A program made the translations under genes and the position numbers. The notes below the pieces were generated by a model. The model did no database searches and was not told the DNA's origin. It saw only the letters and a list, made by a program, of their open reading frames with translations. 64,000 nt of DNA from Halogeometricum sp. S1BR25-6 (lineage in GTDB: Archaea > Halobacteriota > Halobacteria > Halobacteriales > Haloferacaceae): the NCBI RefSeq assembly GCF_031624495.1, contig NZ_JAMQOP010000003.1:62001-126000 (forward strand), read 5' to 3'. Positions 53,998-61,785 of this stretch are shown piece after piece; position 1 is the first letter of the stretch; each line of letters begins with the position of its first letter.

Positions 53998-54039
53998 CGC
54001 GCGACCGAGACGGCGGAGCGACGGAGACACCATCAAACC

Positions 54040-55122
54040 ATGTCAGAGGATCCACAGCCCGACACCTACTTCGAACGAATCGTCGACAGCGGTGCGCTCG
54101 CTGACTACCTGAAAGCACAGCTCGGACCGGCCGAACCGTACGATATCTCCCACCACGGGGAGGGCCACTCCAACGAGACGCTGTTCGTCACGTGGGGTGA
54201 CACCGAACTCGTGATTCGGCGGCCGCCGCCGGGCGAAGTCGCCTCCAGCGCCCACGACGTCCTTCGCGAGTACTCCGTCGTCGACGCGCTTCAGGACACG
54301 GACGTCTGTGTCCCGCCGACTGTCGCCGCCTGCGAGGACCACTCGATTCTCGGGAGCGACTTCTACGTAATGGAGGCCGTCGACGGCGACGTGATCAGAA
54401 CCGCCGTCCCCGACAGGTTCGAAACGTCGGAGCACAGGCGGCGACTCGGCACCGAACTCGTCGACACGCTCGTCGAGATTCACGATGTCGACTACGAGTC
54501 GGTCGGCCTCGGCGAGTTCGGCCGCCCGGCGGGGTTCACCGAGCGACAGGTCGAGCGGTGGCGGAAGCAGTTCGAGTGGGCCGCGGAGGTCACGTTCGAG
54601 GACAGACGCGTCCCCGGAATCGAAGACGTGGGCGAGTGGTTGGCGGAGAACGTCCCGGAGACGCACCCGCACACGCTCGTCCACGGCGATTACAAACTCG
54701 ACAACGTGATGTTCGGCCCCGGAACGCCGCCCGAAATCGTCAGCGTCTTCGACTGGGAACTGAGCACGCTCGGTGACCCGCGGACGGACGTCGGTTGGAT
54801 GCTCTCGTTTTGGTGGGACGAGACGGACCCCGACCCGCCGGGGTCGACGGGCGACCTCTACCCGACGTTCATGCGCCACCCCGACTACCCGACGCGGCGA
54901 GAACTGGTCGATAGATACGAACGCGCCGCCGGCATCGAGTTCGAGCACCAGCGATTTTACCGCGTCCTCGCGGTCTACAAGCTTGCGGGCCTCGGCGAGA
55001 TGTTCTACCGGCGCTACCTCGAGGAGAACGCGAACGACCCGCTGTACCCGAAGATGGAAGACGGCGTCCCCGAACTCGCCGACCGAGCACGTCGAATAAT
55101 CGACGGTAACGAACCGCTGTAG
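54040..55122 (+). CDS. APH-family phosphotransferase (ACAD10/11-N or LvaA-like)
   Basis: A 360-residue aminoglycoside-phosphotransferase-like kinase: YDISHHGEGHSNETLFV, LVIRRPPPG, then catalytic loop LVHGDYKLDNVMF (H-G-D-x-K-x-x-N) and metal motif VFDWELSTLGDPRTDVGW. LVIRRPPPG and FDWELSTLGDP are the hallmark of the acyl-CoA-dehydrogenase-linked kinase family, which in ACAD10/11 and bacterial LvaA phosphorylates 4-hydroxyacyl-CoA. Not an antibiotic-resistance gene by context. It lies between an SDR and an acyl-CoA dehydrogenase. Confidence 0.85.
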   Translation: MSEDPQPDTYFERIVDSGALADYLKAQLGPAEPYDISHHGEGHSNETLFVTWGDTELVIRRPPPGEVASSAHDVLREYSVVDALQDTDVCVPPTVAACEDHSILGSDFYVMEAVDGDVIRTAVPDRFETSEHRRRLGTELVDTLVEIHDVDYESVGLGEFGRPAGFTERQVERWRKQFEWAAEVTFEDRRVPGIEDVGEWLAENVPETHPHTLVHGDYKLDNVMFGPGTPPEIVSVFDWELSTLGDPRTDVGWMLSFWWDETDPDPPGSTGDLYPTFMRHPDYPTRRELVDRYERAAGIEFEHQRFYRVLAVYKLAGLGEMFYRRYLEENANDPLYPKMEDGVPELADRARRIIDGNEPL

Positions 55123-55224
55123 CCTCGAAACTCCGTTGCGAGTCGCTCTTTCCGGCCACGTGCCGTCGAGAGCGCGGTCCGATTCGACCTGACTCGACCC
55201 GGTTCGACTCGTCTCGCCGAGCCT

Positions 55225-56442
55225 TCACACACCGTAACGGACGACGTTTTCTAACTCCGACTCGTCGACGTCCTCGAACGCGGCGCGTGCGATGGAGCGT
55301 TTGTGCACCTCGTCGGCGCCGTCGACGATGCGGAACTGCCGGACGCTCTCGTAGAAGTCCGCCAGCGGCAGGTCCCGACCGATGCCGTTCGCTCCGCAGT
55401 ACTGCAGCGCCGTGTCGATGGTCTCCTGCACGACGTTCGCGGTGAACACCTTACACATCGCCACCTCGATGCGGGCCTCCTCGCCGGCCGCGATGCGCCT
55501 CGCCGCCGTTCGGTTCAGCGACCGCGCGGCCTGCAACCGCATCTCCTGCTCTGCGATGTCGAACCGCGCGTGCTGTTTCTCGCTTAGTGTCTCTCCGAAC
55601 GCCTCTCGCTCCGAGAGATACGCTTTCGCGACCGACAGCGAGCGCTGCGCCATGCCCGAAAAGCGGAGACAGTGCGTCAGGCGTGCGGGTCCGAGTCGCT
55701 CTTGGACGTGCTGAAATCCCTTCCCCTCCTCGCCGAGCAGGTTCTCCTCGGGAACGCGAACGCCGTCGTATTTGATTTCGGCGTGACCCTTCCCCTCGAT
55801 GTCGCTCTCGACGTGCGGGATGTCGCGGACGACGTTCACCCCGTCCATCTCCTTCGGAACGATGAACACGGAACACCCGGCGTAGGGGTGGGCGTCCATG
55901 TCTGTACGGGCGAAGACGAGCAGCACGTCCGCCGCCGACCCCTGCGTCGTCCACCACTTGTGACCGTCGATGACCCACTCGTCGCCGTCCTTCTCGGCGG
56001 TCGTCCGAATCATCTTCGGGTCCGACCCGGCGCCCTGCATCGGTTCGGTCATCGAAAAGCCCGAGCTAATCTCTCCCGCGACCAGCGGACGGAGGTACTC
56101 CTCTTTCTGGGACTCGGTGCCCTGCATCTCGAGGAGGTGCATGTTCCCCTGGTCGGGCGCGGCCATGCGCATTGCCATCGGTCCGAGCAGACTCCGGCCC
56201 GCCTGCTCGAACGTCGGCAACACGTCCCGGAAGTCGTAGCCCATCCCGCCGTACTTCTCGCTGATCTGCGGCGCGTAGATGCCGGCGTCCCGCGCCGCGC
56301 GCCTGAGTTCGCGCACCGTCTCCGCGGAGACGCTCTCCCCGCCGCCGAGTTCGCGTTCGGCGGGGATGACGACTCCCTCCATCAGGTCGCGGGCGCGGTC
56401 GGCAAGCTCCTCGGCGGCATCCGAATCATCGAACGTGATCAT
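55225..56442 (-). CDS. Acyl-CoA dehydrogenase (LvaC/ACAD11-like)
   Basis: A 405-residue flavin acyl-CoA dehydrogenase: APQISEKYGGMGYDF, FSMTEPMQGAGSDP (flavin/substrate), KWWTTQGSAADVLL, then REAFGETLSEKQH and the C-terminal QYCGANGIGRDLPLADFYESVRQFRIVDGADEVHK. The GADEVHKRSIAR end and EPMQGAGSDP suggest the ACAD10/11 branch. ATG 56442 has a TTTATGG TATA-like box at about 56472-56478; the open frame to 56661 is spurious. It converges with the kinase gene. With the kinase it could eliminate the 4-phosphate group to yield an enoyl-CoA (inference). Confidence 0.88.
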   Translation of the reverse strand: MITFDDSDAAEELADRARDLMEGVVIPAERELGGGESVSAETVRELRRAARDAGIYAPQISEKYGGMGYDFRDVLPTFEQAGRSLLGPMAMRMAAPDQGNMHLLEMQGTESQKEEYLRPLVAGEISSGFSMTEPMQGAGSDPKMIRTTAEKDGDEWVIDGHKWWTTQGSAADVLLVFARTDMDAHPYAGCSVFIVPKEMDGVNVVRDIPHVESDIEGKGHAEIKYDGVRVPEENLLGEEGKGFQHVQERLGPARLTHCLRFSGMAQRSLSVAKAYLSEREAFGETLSEKQHARFDIAEQEMRLQAARSLNRTAARRIAAGEEARIEVAMCKVFTANVVQETIDTALQYCGANGIGRDLPLADFYESVRQFRIVDGADEVHKRSIARAAFEDVDESELENVVRYGV

Positions 56443-56492
56443 CTCTCGGATCGAAATTCCCGGCGCACCCCCATAAAGCTGTAGTCGCCCGC

Positions 56493-57011
56493 TCAGTCCT
56501 TCAGGAGCGTCCGGAACACCTCCGGGTCCGCGCTGAACTTGAGGACGTTCGTGACGACGGTGTTCTTGAGGTCCAAGATGAGGTCGCCGTACGCCTTGTA
56601 GAACTCGTGAATCCACCGCGACTGCTGTTCGATGTCGCGGAAGATCATCACCGACTTCCACTGGTACTGCCCGTCGGCGAGGAAGAAAAACAGGGTGTGC
56701 TCATCCGACCGGATGAACTCCATGGCGGCGCGCCACTCGGCCGCGAAGTTCGGCGGGAAGAACTGGTACTCGAAGAGGCTGAAAAAGAGATACTCCTCGT
56801 TCGGGATGACCGTCTCGCGGAAGACGCCCTCCTCGCGCATCTGCCGGATCGACTCGCTCACGGTGACTCGCGAGACGTCGATGCCGTACTTCTCCTCCAA
56901 GAGGTCGCGGAGTTCCTGTGCCGAGAGCGTCGGGTCGTCCGCCAGTTCGCCGAGGATGTATCGATCCCGGTCTTTGAGATCCCAATCGGGGTACCGCGCG
57001 TTCTCGTTCAT
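56493..57011 (-). CDS. Winged-helix regulator (Lrp/AsnC-like)
   Basis: A 172-residue protein. Residues 10-75 are a winged helix (WDLKDRDRYILGELADDPTLSAQELRD, then VSRVTVSESIRQMREEGVF as recognition helix), followed by a C-terminal domain (NEEYLFFSLFEYQFFP, LFFFLADGQYQWKSVMIF) that resembles a RAM-type ligand domain only loosely. ATG 57011 has AGGAGGT immediately upstream (57012-57018) and a CGATAAGACT box at about 57040-57049. It is 50 bases before the acyl-CoA dehydrogenase gene on the same strand and may regulate it. Confidence 0.75.
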   Translation of the reverse strand: MNENARYPDWDLKDRDRYILGELADDPTLSAQELRDLLEEKYGIDVSRVTVSESIRQMREEGVFRETVIPNEEYLFFSLFEYQFFPPNFAAEWRAAMEFIRSDEHTLFFFLADGQYQWKSVMIFRDIEQQSRWIHEFYKAYGDLILDLKNTVVTNVLKFSADPEVFRTLLKD

Positions 57012-57236
57012 ACCTCCTACTCAGAAGATTGGCGTGTTAGTCTTATCGGACGAACGACCCAGAGACACAGGTGAGCGAACTTCCGCCAGGATGTGACCAG
57101 ATCCCGTTTAGATATGATGGGATATTGCGTTCCTGAGTATAGACTCTCGATAGTGAGAACAGATACGATAGGTACGTTTTCGAATGGGTCTAATATATCT
57201 TCATCCTTCTCGTTATGAGACTGAACTGAGTCTTCA

Positions 57237-57539
57237 GAAACGCTTCATCACAAAGCTGTGCACCTCATGCGCCTCTTGGTCGCCGACCACCCATTCGTCG
57301 ACGGCAACAAACGAACTGCACTCGACACAGTCGCGACGTTCTACCGGGTACATGTTCGATTATGGCGATGAGGTTCGAGCACTGATTCCTCACGTTCTGC
57401 CAACGGCGAAGTCCGCAAACTCTACGAGCGGTATCACGCGGCAGAGACCGACGACGAACGCCGCGAGGCTGCACTTGAGATGGCGCTACTCGACAGACGC
57501 CGTCATGCGGATATCTATGCGGCCCTCGAAACCGAGTGA
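57237..57539 (+). pseudogene. Fic/Doc-family toxin remnant (frameshifted)
   Basis: One frame gives ETLHHKAVHLMRLLVADH with PFVDGNKRTALDTVATFYR, the Doc/Fic catalytic motif HPFxDGNKRT; a second frame continues MFDYGDEVRALI, and a third gives VRKLYERYHAAETDDERREA with ALLDRRHADIYAALETE to a stop at 57537. So frameshifts and a small deletion broke one Doc-like gene. No antitoxin gene (Phd-like) is visible. Part of the decayed island. Confidence 0.75.
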
Positions 57540-57839
57540 AGCACGTGTCGAATGTGTACCACTCCTGAACGGATGGGTTTCTTTGCCGCGTCCGTCTGAT
57601 TCGGTCCGAGTTCTGTATCTCACCCCAGAGACTCGACTCTCGTTCTTCAGCACCTCTACTTTCTACTAGCAAGGTGGTAGATTTCTGCGGTCGTGCTGAA
57701 TACAGAGCCGAATCGGTCACGGCCTCAGTCTCAGTATGAGAGAATCGAATCGCTCAGAACAGACGTGCGAGTGTCTCATTTCTACTGTCGGGAACGGTTC
57801 TATGGCGTCAACGCCTCGGCGTGTTTGAGACAAATGTGC
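57540..57839. other. Gap with copy R1 of the island repeat
   Basis: No gene. Contains repeat R1 (57685-57772). Sequence is clearly less GC-rich than the main window. Confidence 0.5.
57685..57772 (+). repeat. Dispersed repeat copy R1
   Basis: Starts CTGCGGTCGTGCTGAATA and continues CGAATCGGTCACGG; roughly 75-80% alike to 59841-59938 (R2) in the same orientation, with ATCGCTCAGAACAG shared near its end. R1 and R2 flank the MATE gene. Confidence 0.65.
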
Positions 57840-59336
57840 TCACGTCGAGACCTCTTCGTCCGTATCAGTGGCTGAGCACTCTGTGGAATTGTCTGCAAGG
57901 ACGTTTCCCATCCACCGACCACGGAAGAAGACAACCGCTCCTGTGATGGCCGCAGTGGCGTTGGAGAGCGCGATGGCGTACCACGCACCAGTGGCGCCGA
58001 ACCTGAGGACGAACACCAGTACGAGTGCCGTCACCGCACGAACACCCCAGAGCGTCGTGACGCCGATGCTCATCGCCAGCCGAGTCGACCCGGCTCCGTA
58101 GAACGCTCCGTTCATCATGTGATACGACACCATGATGGCCCACGTGGGTGCGACGATTCGGAGGAAGGTTGCGCCGTGGCTGATTATCGAGGGTGCGTCT
58201 GGACCGCTGATGAACACCCCGATGATTGGTTGAGCGAACCAGACGGTGATGAAACCGACAATCAGGAAGGCTGTGGCGAGGATTGTGATAGCGCTATACA
58301 CCGTTCGACGGGCCCGGTCGGGCTGACCACCGCCGAGGTTCTGACCGACGACCGTCTCGACGGACATCCCCATCGCTACCGTCGGCAGCCAGACCAGCGA
58401 GATGAATCGGTTGCCGATACCGTACGCAGCCACAGCGTCAGTACCCACCGTGGCAATCAGTGCCGTCATGACGATAGCTGCAATGGACTGGGTGCTCTGG
58501 TCGATGGCTCCGGGGCCCCCGATTCGGACGATTTGTGCAACCGTGTCCGCCTCTAACAGGAGGTCATCACGGCTGAGTTGCAGGCCGACTCGCGCACTGA
58601 ACAGCAACCACAGACCAACGATAGCAGCAACAGCACGCGAGAGGACGGTCGCCAGTGCAGCACCTTTGACACCGAGTCCGGTGAACCCGGTAGCGGCGAG
58701 CAGCGACGCCTGAAGGTCGTTGAGTCCCACCCAGCCGAAGAGGGGGTTGTCGGCGAATCCGAGGACGAAGAACGGGTCGAGGACGATATTGAGGCCGACG
58801 CTGAGCGCCATCAAGTACATCGGCGTCTTCGTGTCTCCCCACCCGCGTAGGAGCGCCATGAAGACGAAAAATCCGAAGGTGAACGGCATTCCGGAAACGA
58901 TAATCCGGGTGTACGTGACGGCGAGACCGTATACTGCCGTTCCCGGAGGAACGCCTATCAGCCGGAGGAGTTGTGGTGCGAACAGCACGCCGAGTGTCGC
59001 CACGCCGACGGAGAGCAACCCAACGAACGCAATTGTCTGACCGGCGATATGGTTGAGCCGACCATCGTTCCCTGCACCGACGTGCTGAGAGACGAGAATC
59101 GTTCCAGCGTTCGTCATCCCCCCACCGACGCTTATCAGCAGGAAGAGCAGCGGCCACGAGAAAGAGAGTGCACTCACTGCGTCAGCACCCAGCCGACCGA
59201 CCCAGAACGCATCGGTGAGGTTGTACGCTACCTGAAGCAACTGGGTTGCAGTAAGGGGGCCTGCGAGTACAAGCAGTGGCCAGACAACCGACCCTTCGGT
59301 GAACCGCCCCGATTGGGTGGTCGACGGGTCGGTCAT
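57840..59336 (-). CDS. MATE-family multidrug/metabolite exporter
   Basis: A 498-residue transporter with about twelve membrane helices in two halves. Marks: VVWPLLVLAGPLTATQLLQVAYNLTDAFWVGRLG in helix 1, TILVSQHVGAGND, GGPGAIDQSTQSIAAIVMTALIA, and NLGGGQPDRARRT after the middle. Exports cationic compounds using Na+ or H+. ATG 59336 (MTDPSTTQ) is the family start. Codon use is less GC-biased than neighbours (more A/T third positions), and repeats R1 and R2 flank it, which suggests recent arrival. Confidence 0.9.
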   Translation of the reverse strand: MTDPSTTQSGRFTEGSVVWPLLVLAGPLTATQLLQVAYNLTDAFWVGRLGADAVSALSFSWPLLFLLISVGGGMTNAGTILVSQHVGAGNDGRLNHIAGQTIAFVGLLSVGVATLGVLFAPQLLRLIGVPPGTAVYGLAVTYTRIIVSGMPFTFGFFVFMALLRGWGDTKTPMYLMALSVGLNIVLDPFFVLGFADNPLFGWVGLNDLQASLLAATGFTGLGVKGAALATVLSRAVAAIVGLWLLFSARVGLQLSRDDLLLEADTVAQIVRIGGPGAIDQSTQSIAAIVMTALIATVGTDAVAAYGIGNRFISLVWLPTVAMGMSVETVVGQNLGGGQPDRARRTVYSAITILATAFLIVGFITVWFAQPIIGVFISGPDAPSIISHGATFLRIVAPTWAIMVSYHMMNGAFYGAGSTRLAMSIGVTTLWGVRAVTALVLVFVLRFGATGAWYAIALSNATAAITGAVVFFRGRWMGNVLADNSTECSATDTDEEVST

Positions 59337-59765
59337 TCGCTGCCCTCGACGACTGGGGCACATCGAGCAGCTCGATTGGATGATGTTCGCACTCGGTCGA
59401 GGAGTGGCGATCCGGTAGATGGCACGTGTGGCGATTCAGTCATTTGGCGATATTCGTATCTTATCGAGATTCGTGGCTGTCGAGCGAGGCACTACTGTAC
59501 GAGAAGAGTACGGGCCGTAAGCCGAGCGCCGCTGAGAAAGCGGCACGAGGATTACTCACTGGAACGGCGTCGCTCCCGAGTGAGGCGACCGGCGATGGGC
59601 CCGCGTGTGTCGGACCCAGCTACAGCGCGGCGCTCATGAGAACTATCGCAGTGAACGGAAGTATCGTACAAATAAGTTCGTCACTGAACCGGCCCGCACC
59701 TGTCTCGCATATCGAGATGATACATTCACAGGCGCTACTCAGTGGTTAGTTCAGCGGTCGGGACG

Positions 59766-59940
59766 AAAATAACGAGCCTTCGGTAGTAAATACATCCTCT
59801 GTACTCAGCACGCCGCTCCTGACAGCGTTCGGCGAGGTTGCTGCGAGCGTGCTGAATAGAGGGCGCGAATCGGTCACGGACTCGGCACCTGCTGTGAGAG
59901 AATTGCATCGCTCAGAACAGGCGAGCTACGAGTCGCTCGG
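59766..59940 (+). repeat. Dispersed repeat copy R2 (longest)
   Basis: Two linked parts: AAATAACGAGCCTTCGG through CTCAGCACGCCGCTCCTGAC and TTCGGCGAGGTTGCTGC (59766-59844, also seen in R3a and R3b), then GCGTGCTGAATAGAGG and CGAATCGGTCACGG (59845-59940, also seen in R1). Confidence 0.65.
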
Positions 59941-60052
59941 TCTCGGTGTTCGTCAGTCAGCATAAGTGTCTTGAGGACGAGTAGACGTTTCCAGCCCGAT
60001 TTCATTCCCTCGAACCCGGCAATCAGCAAACCAACTGAACTACGGACATGTG

Positions 60053-60207
60053 AAAGTCGCAGCGGGGAGGCGACTTTGGGTGGCCAATGTCAGACCAAGG
60101 GGGGAATTGGAGGCATAGACGGATGTCGCGTCCATCGGCGGGTGTCTCCAAGGTGAGTGATTCTTGGTGGACAGGTGGACAGTTGACCCGGCGTTCCGCC
60201 GATGGAC
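60053..60207. repeat. Stem-loops and 12-base inverted repeat
   Basis: AAAGTCGC (60053-60060) / GCGACTTT (60070-60077) make a perfect hairpin with nine-base loop; GTCCATCGGCGG (60130-60141) / CCGCCGATGGAC (60196-60207) are perfect 12-base arms 54 bases apart. TGGACAG occurs at 60168, 60176 and 60203. Confidence 0.6.
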
Positions 60208-60595
60208 AGTTCAACCTGAAGGTGTATCACACTGAGGCTCCGGGTTGTTCCTAAGCACCCTTCAAGTCAATAACGGCAAAATAAGCCGACTGTTTGCGTT
60301 CTTCGAGACTCCATATCAGGTGCAACATAGACTAAATGCGTCGGCGGAGAAGTAGAAGTTGGTCGGCTGAACGCCCCTTTGTGTGCGCCTCTCACGGGAC
60401 CCAGATGTGGGTTGCTGGCAGTCCGTTCGTCGCGTAGACGAGTGGACGCATAATCGGCTTGTACGCGCCCACGAGGCTAGTACCCATGATTCTCGCTCAA
60501 CCGCGGCTCCACGACTGCCTTCGCCGTCGACGACCGCTCGTCTCCCTCACTCCTCAAGCGAACGCCCGCTCAATAGATACCGAGGGTGAGAGCGA

Positions 60596-61240
60596 ATGAC
60601 GGCGTTTCTGGACTTTACCATCCAAAGTAACGAATTCACCCTCGGGGAAATCTTGGACGTAGAGGCGGCAACACAGGTCGAACTAACGCAGCTCGTCCCT
60701 GTCGGGGAATCCCTCGCTCCGTATTTCTGGGCCGATACGGACGACGACGATGCGGTCGCCTCGGAGGTCCTCGCGTCACCGCACGTCGAGACAGTGAGCA
60801 AACTGGACGGGGCGACCGGACGGAGTCTCTTCCACGTGCGATGGAAGACGCACGTCGACGAGTTGTTCGATACGCTCCAAGCCCACGACCTCGCAGTGCT
60901 TCGAGGGGTGGGTTCCGAGGGATGCTGGAAGTTCAGACTTGTTGCCGAGAATAGGGCGACGTTCAGCGAGTTCCAGTCCGCCTGTCAAGAGAAAGGTATT
61001 CGTCTGACCGTAAATCGGCTCTCGAACAGCGCCGCCGACAACAATCCCATATACGGAGTGACCGCCAAACAGCGAGAAGCACTCCTGCACGCGTACAAAT
61101 CCGGGTACTATGACGTGAACAAGCCGGTACAATTAGGGAAATTGAGTAACGGATTAAACATCAGCCAACAAGCGTTCGGCTCCCGTTTGAAAAGAGGAAC
61201 CGGCAACTTAATTCGGAACACGATTGTCGTCGATGGCTGA
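60596..61240 (+). CDS. Bat-like HTH_10 DNA-binding protein
   Basis: A 214-residue protein with the C-terminal HTH_10 domain of bacterio-opsin-activator-like regulators (residues about 155-205: TAKQREALLHAYKSGYYD, then GLNISQQAFGSRLKRGTGNLI). The N-terminal domain (MTAFLDFTIQSNEFTLGEIL, a Bat-associated GAF-adjacent start, to about residue 140) is typical of single-domain haloarchaeal Bat paralogues. ATG 60596 follows GAGGGTGAGAGCG, a good ribosome site. Regulates transcription of unknown genes; it stands alone in the island. Confidence 0.85.
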   Translation: MTAFLDFTIQSNEFTLGEILDVEAATQVELTQLVPVGESLAPYFWADTDDDDAVASEVLASPHVETVSKLDGATGRSLFHVRWKTHVDELFDTLQAHDLAVLRGVGSEGCWKFRLVAENRATFSEFQSACQEKGIRLTVNRLSNSAADNNPIYGVTAKQREALLHAYKSGYYDVNKPVQLGKLSNGLNISQQAFGSRLKRGTGNLIRNTIVVDG

Positions 61241-61400
61241 TAATAACGTGCCCCTCAGTTACTAACGACAATCTAAGGGGTGAATATCGTCCGTGTGTCA
61301 GACGTGACTCTTTTACAGTACATCGCTCAGTTTGCACGCGCTATTGAACGGCTATTTCGAAATCAATGGCGTGAAACGAATCGCAGTGGCGTGCTGAACT

Positions 61401-61452
61401 CATCCTCTGAGTGTTGCACGCCGCTCTTGGCAGTGTTCGGTGAGGTTTCTGC
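61401..61452 (+). repeat. Dispersed repeat copy R3a
   Basis: CATCCTCTGAGTGTTGCACG, CCGCTCTTGGCAGTG and TTCGGTGAGGTTTCTGC align with 59793-59844 of R2 at about 80%. It ends five bases before the methyltransferase remnant. Confidence 0.6.
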
Positions 61453-61456
61453 AGTG

Positions 61457-61663
61457 GCCTCCGAGGAGGGTATAGAGTGGACCGGATCGAATCCAGATTG
61501 GCTCGACAGCGGGACGGAAATCCGGTGGCCGATGGCGGGTTCGGACCGAACTCGTGAGCAACTGCAGAGCTGCGGGTTCGAACTGCTGGGGGAATGGGAT
61601 GTTCCGGACCCGACGACAACCGATGAAACGAAACCCTTCTTCCTCGCTCAACGTATCGAATAG
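61457..61663 (+). pseudogene. C-terminal remnant, probably of a SAM-dependent methyltransferase
   Basis: In frame this reads EGIEWTGSNPDWLDSGTEI, AGSDRTREQLQSCGFELLG and EWDVPD, ending DETKPFFLAQRIE. The [RE]QL-GF-L...D...PFFLARR end is common in class I methyltransferases, suggesting the last 68 residues of such an enzyme; the rest is missing. Repeat R3a lies just before it and R3b just after. Product name is a guess. Confidence 0.4.
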
Positions 61664-61668
61664 TTCTC

Positions 61669-61720
61669 AAAACAACTAGCCTCCGGCTGCACACACCCTC
61701 TCTATTCAGCACGCGGCTTC
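61669..61720 (+). repeat. Dispersed repeat copy R3b
   Basis: AAAACAACTAGCCTCCGG through CTCTATTCAGCACGCGGC aligns with 59766-59819 of R2. It begins six bases after the methyltransferase remnant's stop. Confidence 0.6.
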
Positions 61721-61785
61721 TCTCAATCTCTGAAAATTTCAGCGGAGTCTCTCGTGCAGCAACGAACGCTTCGCCGCGCGAGTCC

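Larger units (their letters stand above)
59340..60595. other. 1,256-base gap of repeats and hairpins
   Basis: No credible gene; open frames are short and Arg/Ser-rich. Contents: repeat R2 (59766-59940), a hairpin at 60053-60077, a 12-base inverted repeat (60130-60141 / 60196-60207) with TGGACAG three times between and beside the arms, and a possible promoter for the HTH gene near 60545-60595. Looks like decayed mobile DNA possibly including a structured RNA. Confidence 0.5.

Noticed and set aside
54040-55122. Aminoglycoside-resistance gene
   Set aside because: The fold is APH-like, but the LVIRRPPPG and FDWELSTLGDP motifs and the neighbouring acyl-CoA dehydrogenase place it with acyl-CoA-linked kinases, not antibiotic kinases.
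60001-60040. tRNA-like T-loop (GGTTCGAGGGAAT on the minus strand)
   Set aside because: The T-stem does not pair and no acceptor, D or anticodon arms can be drawn around it.
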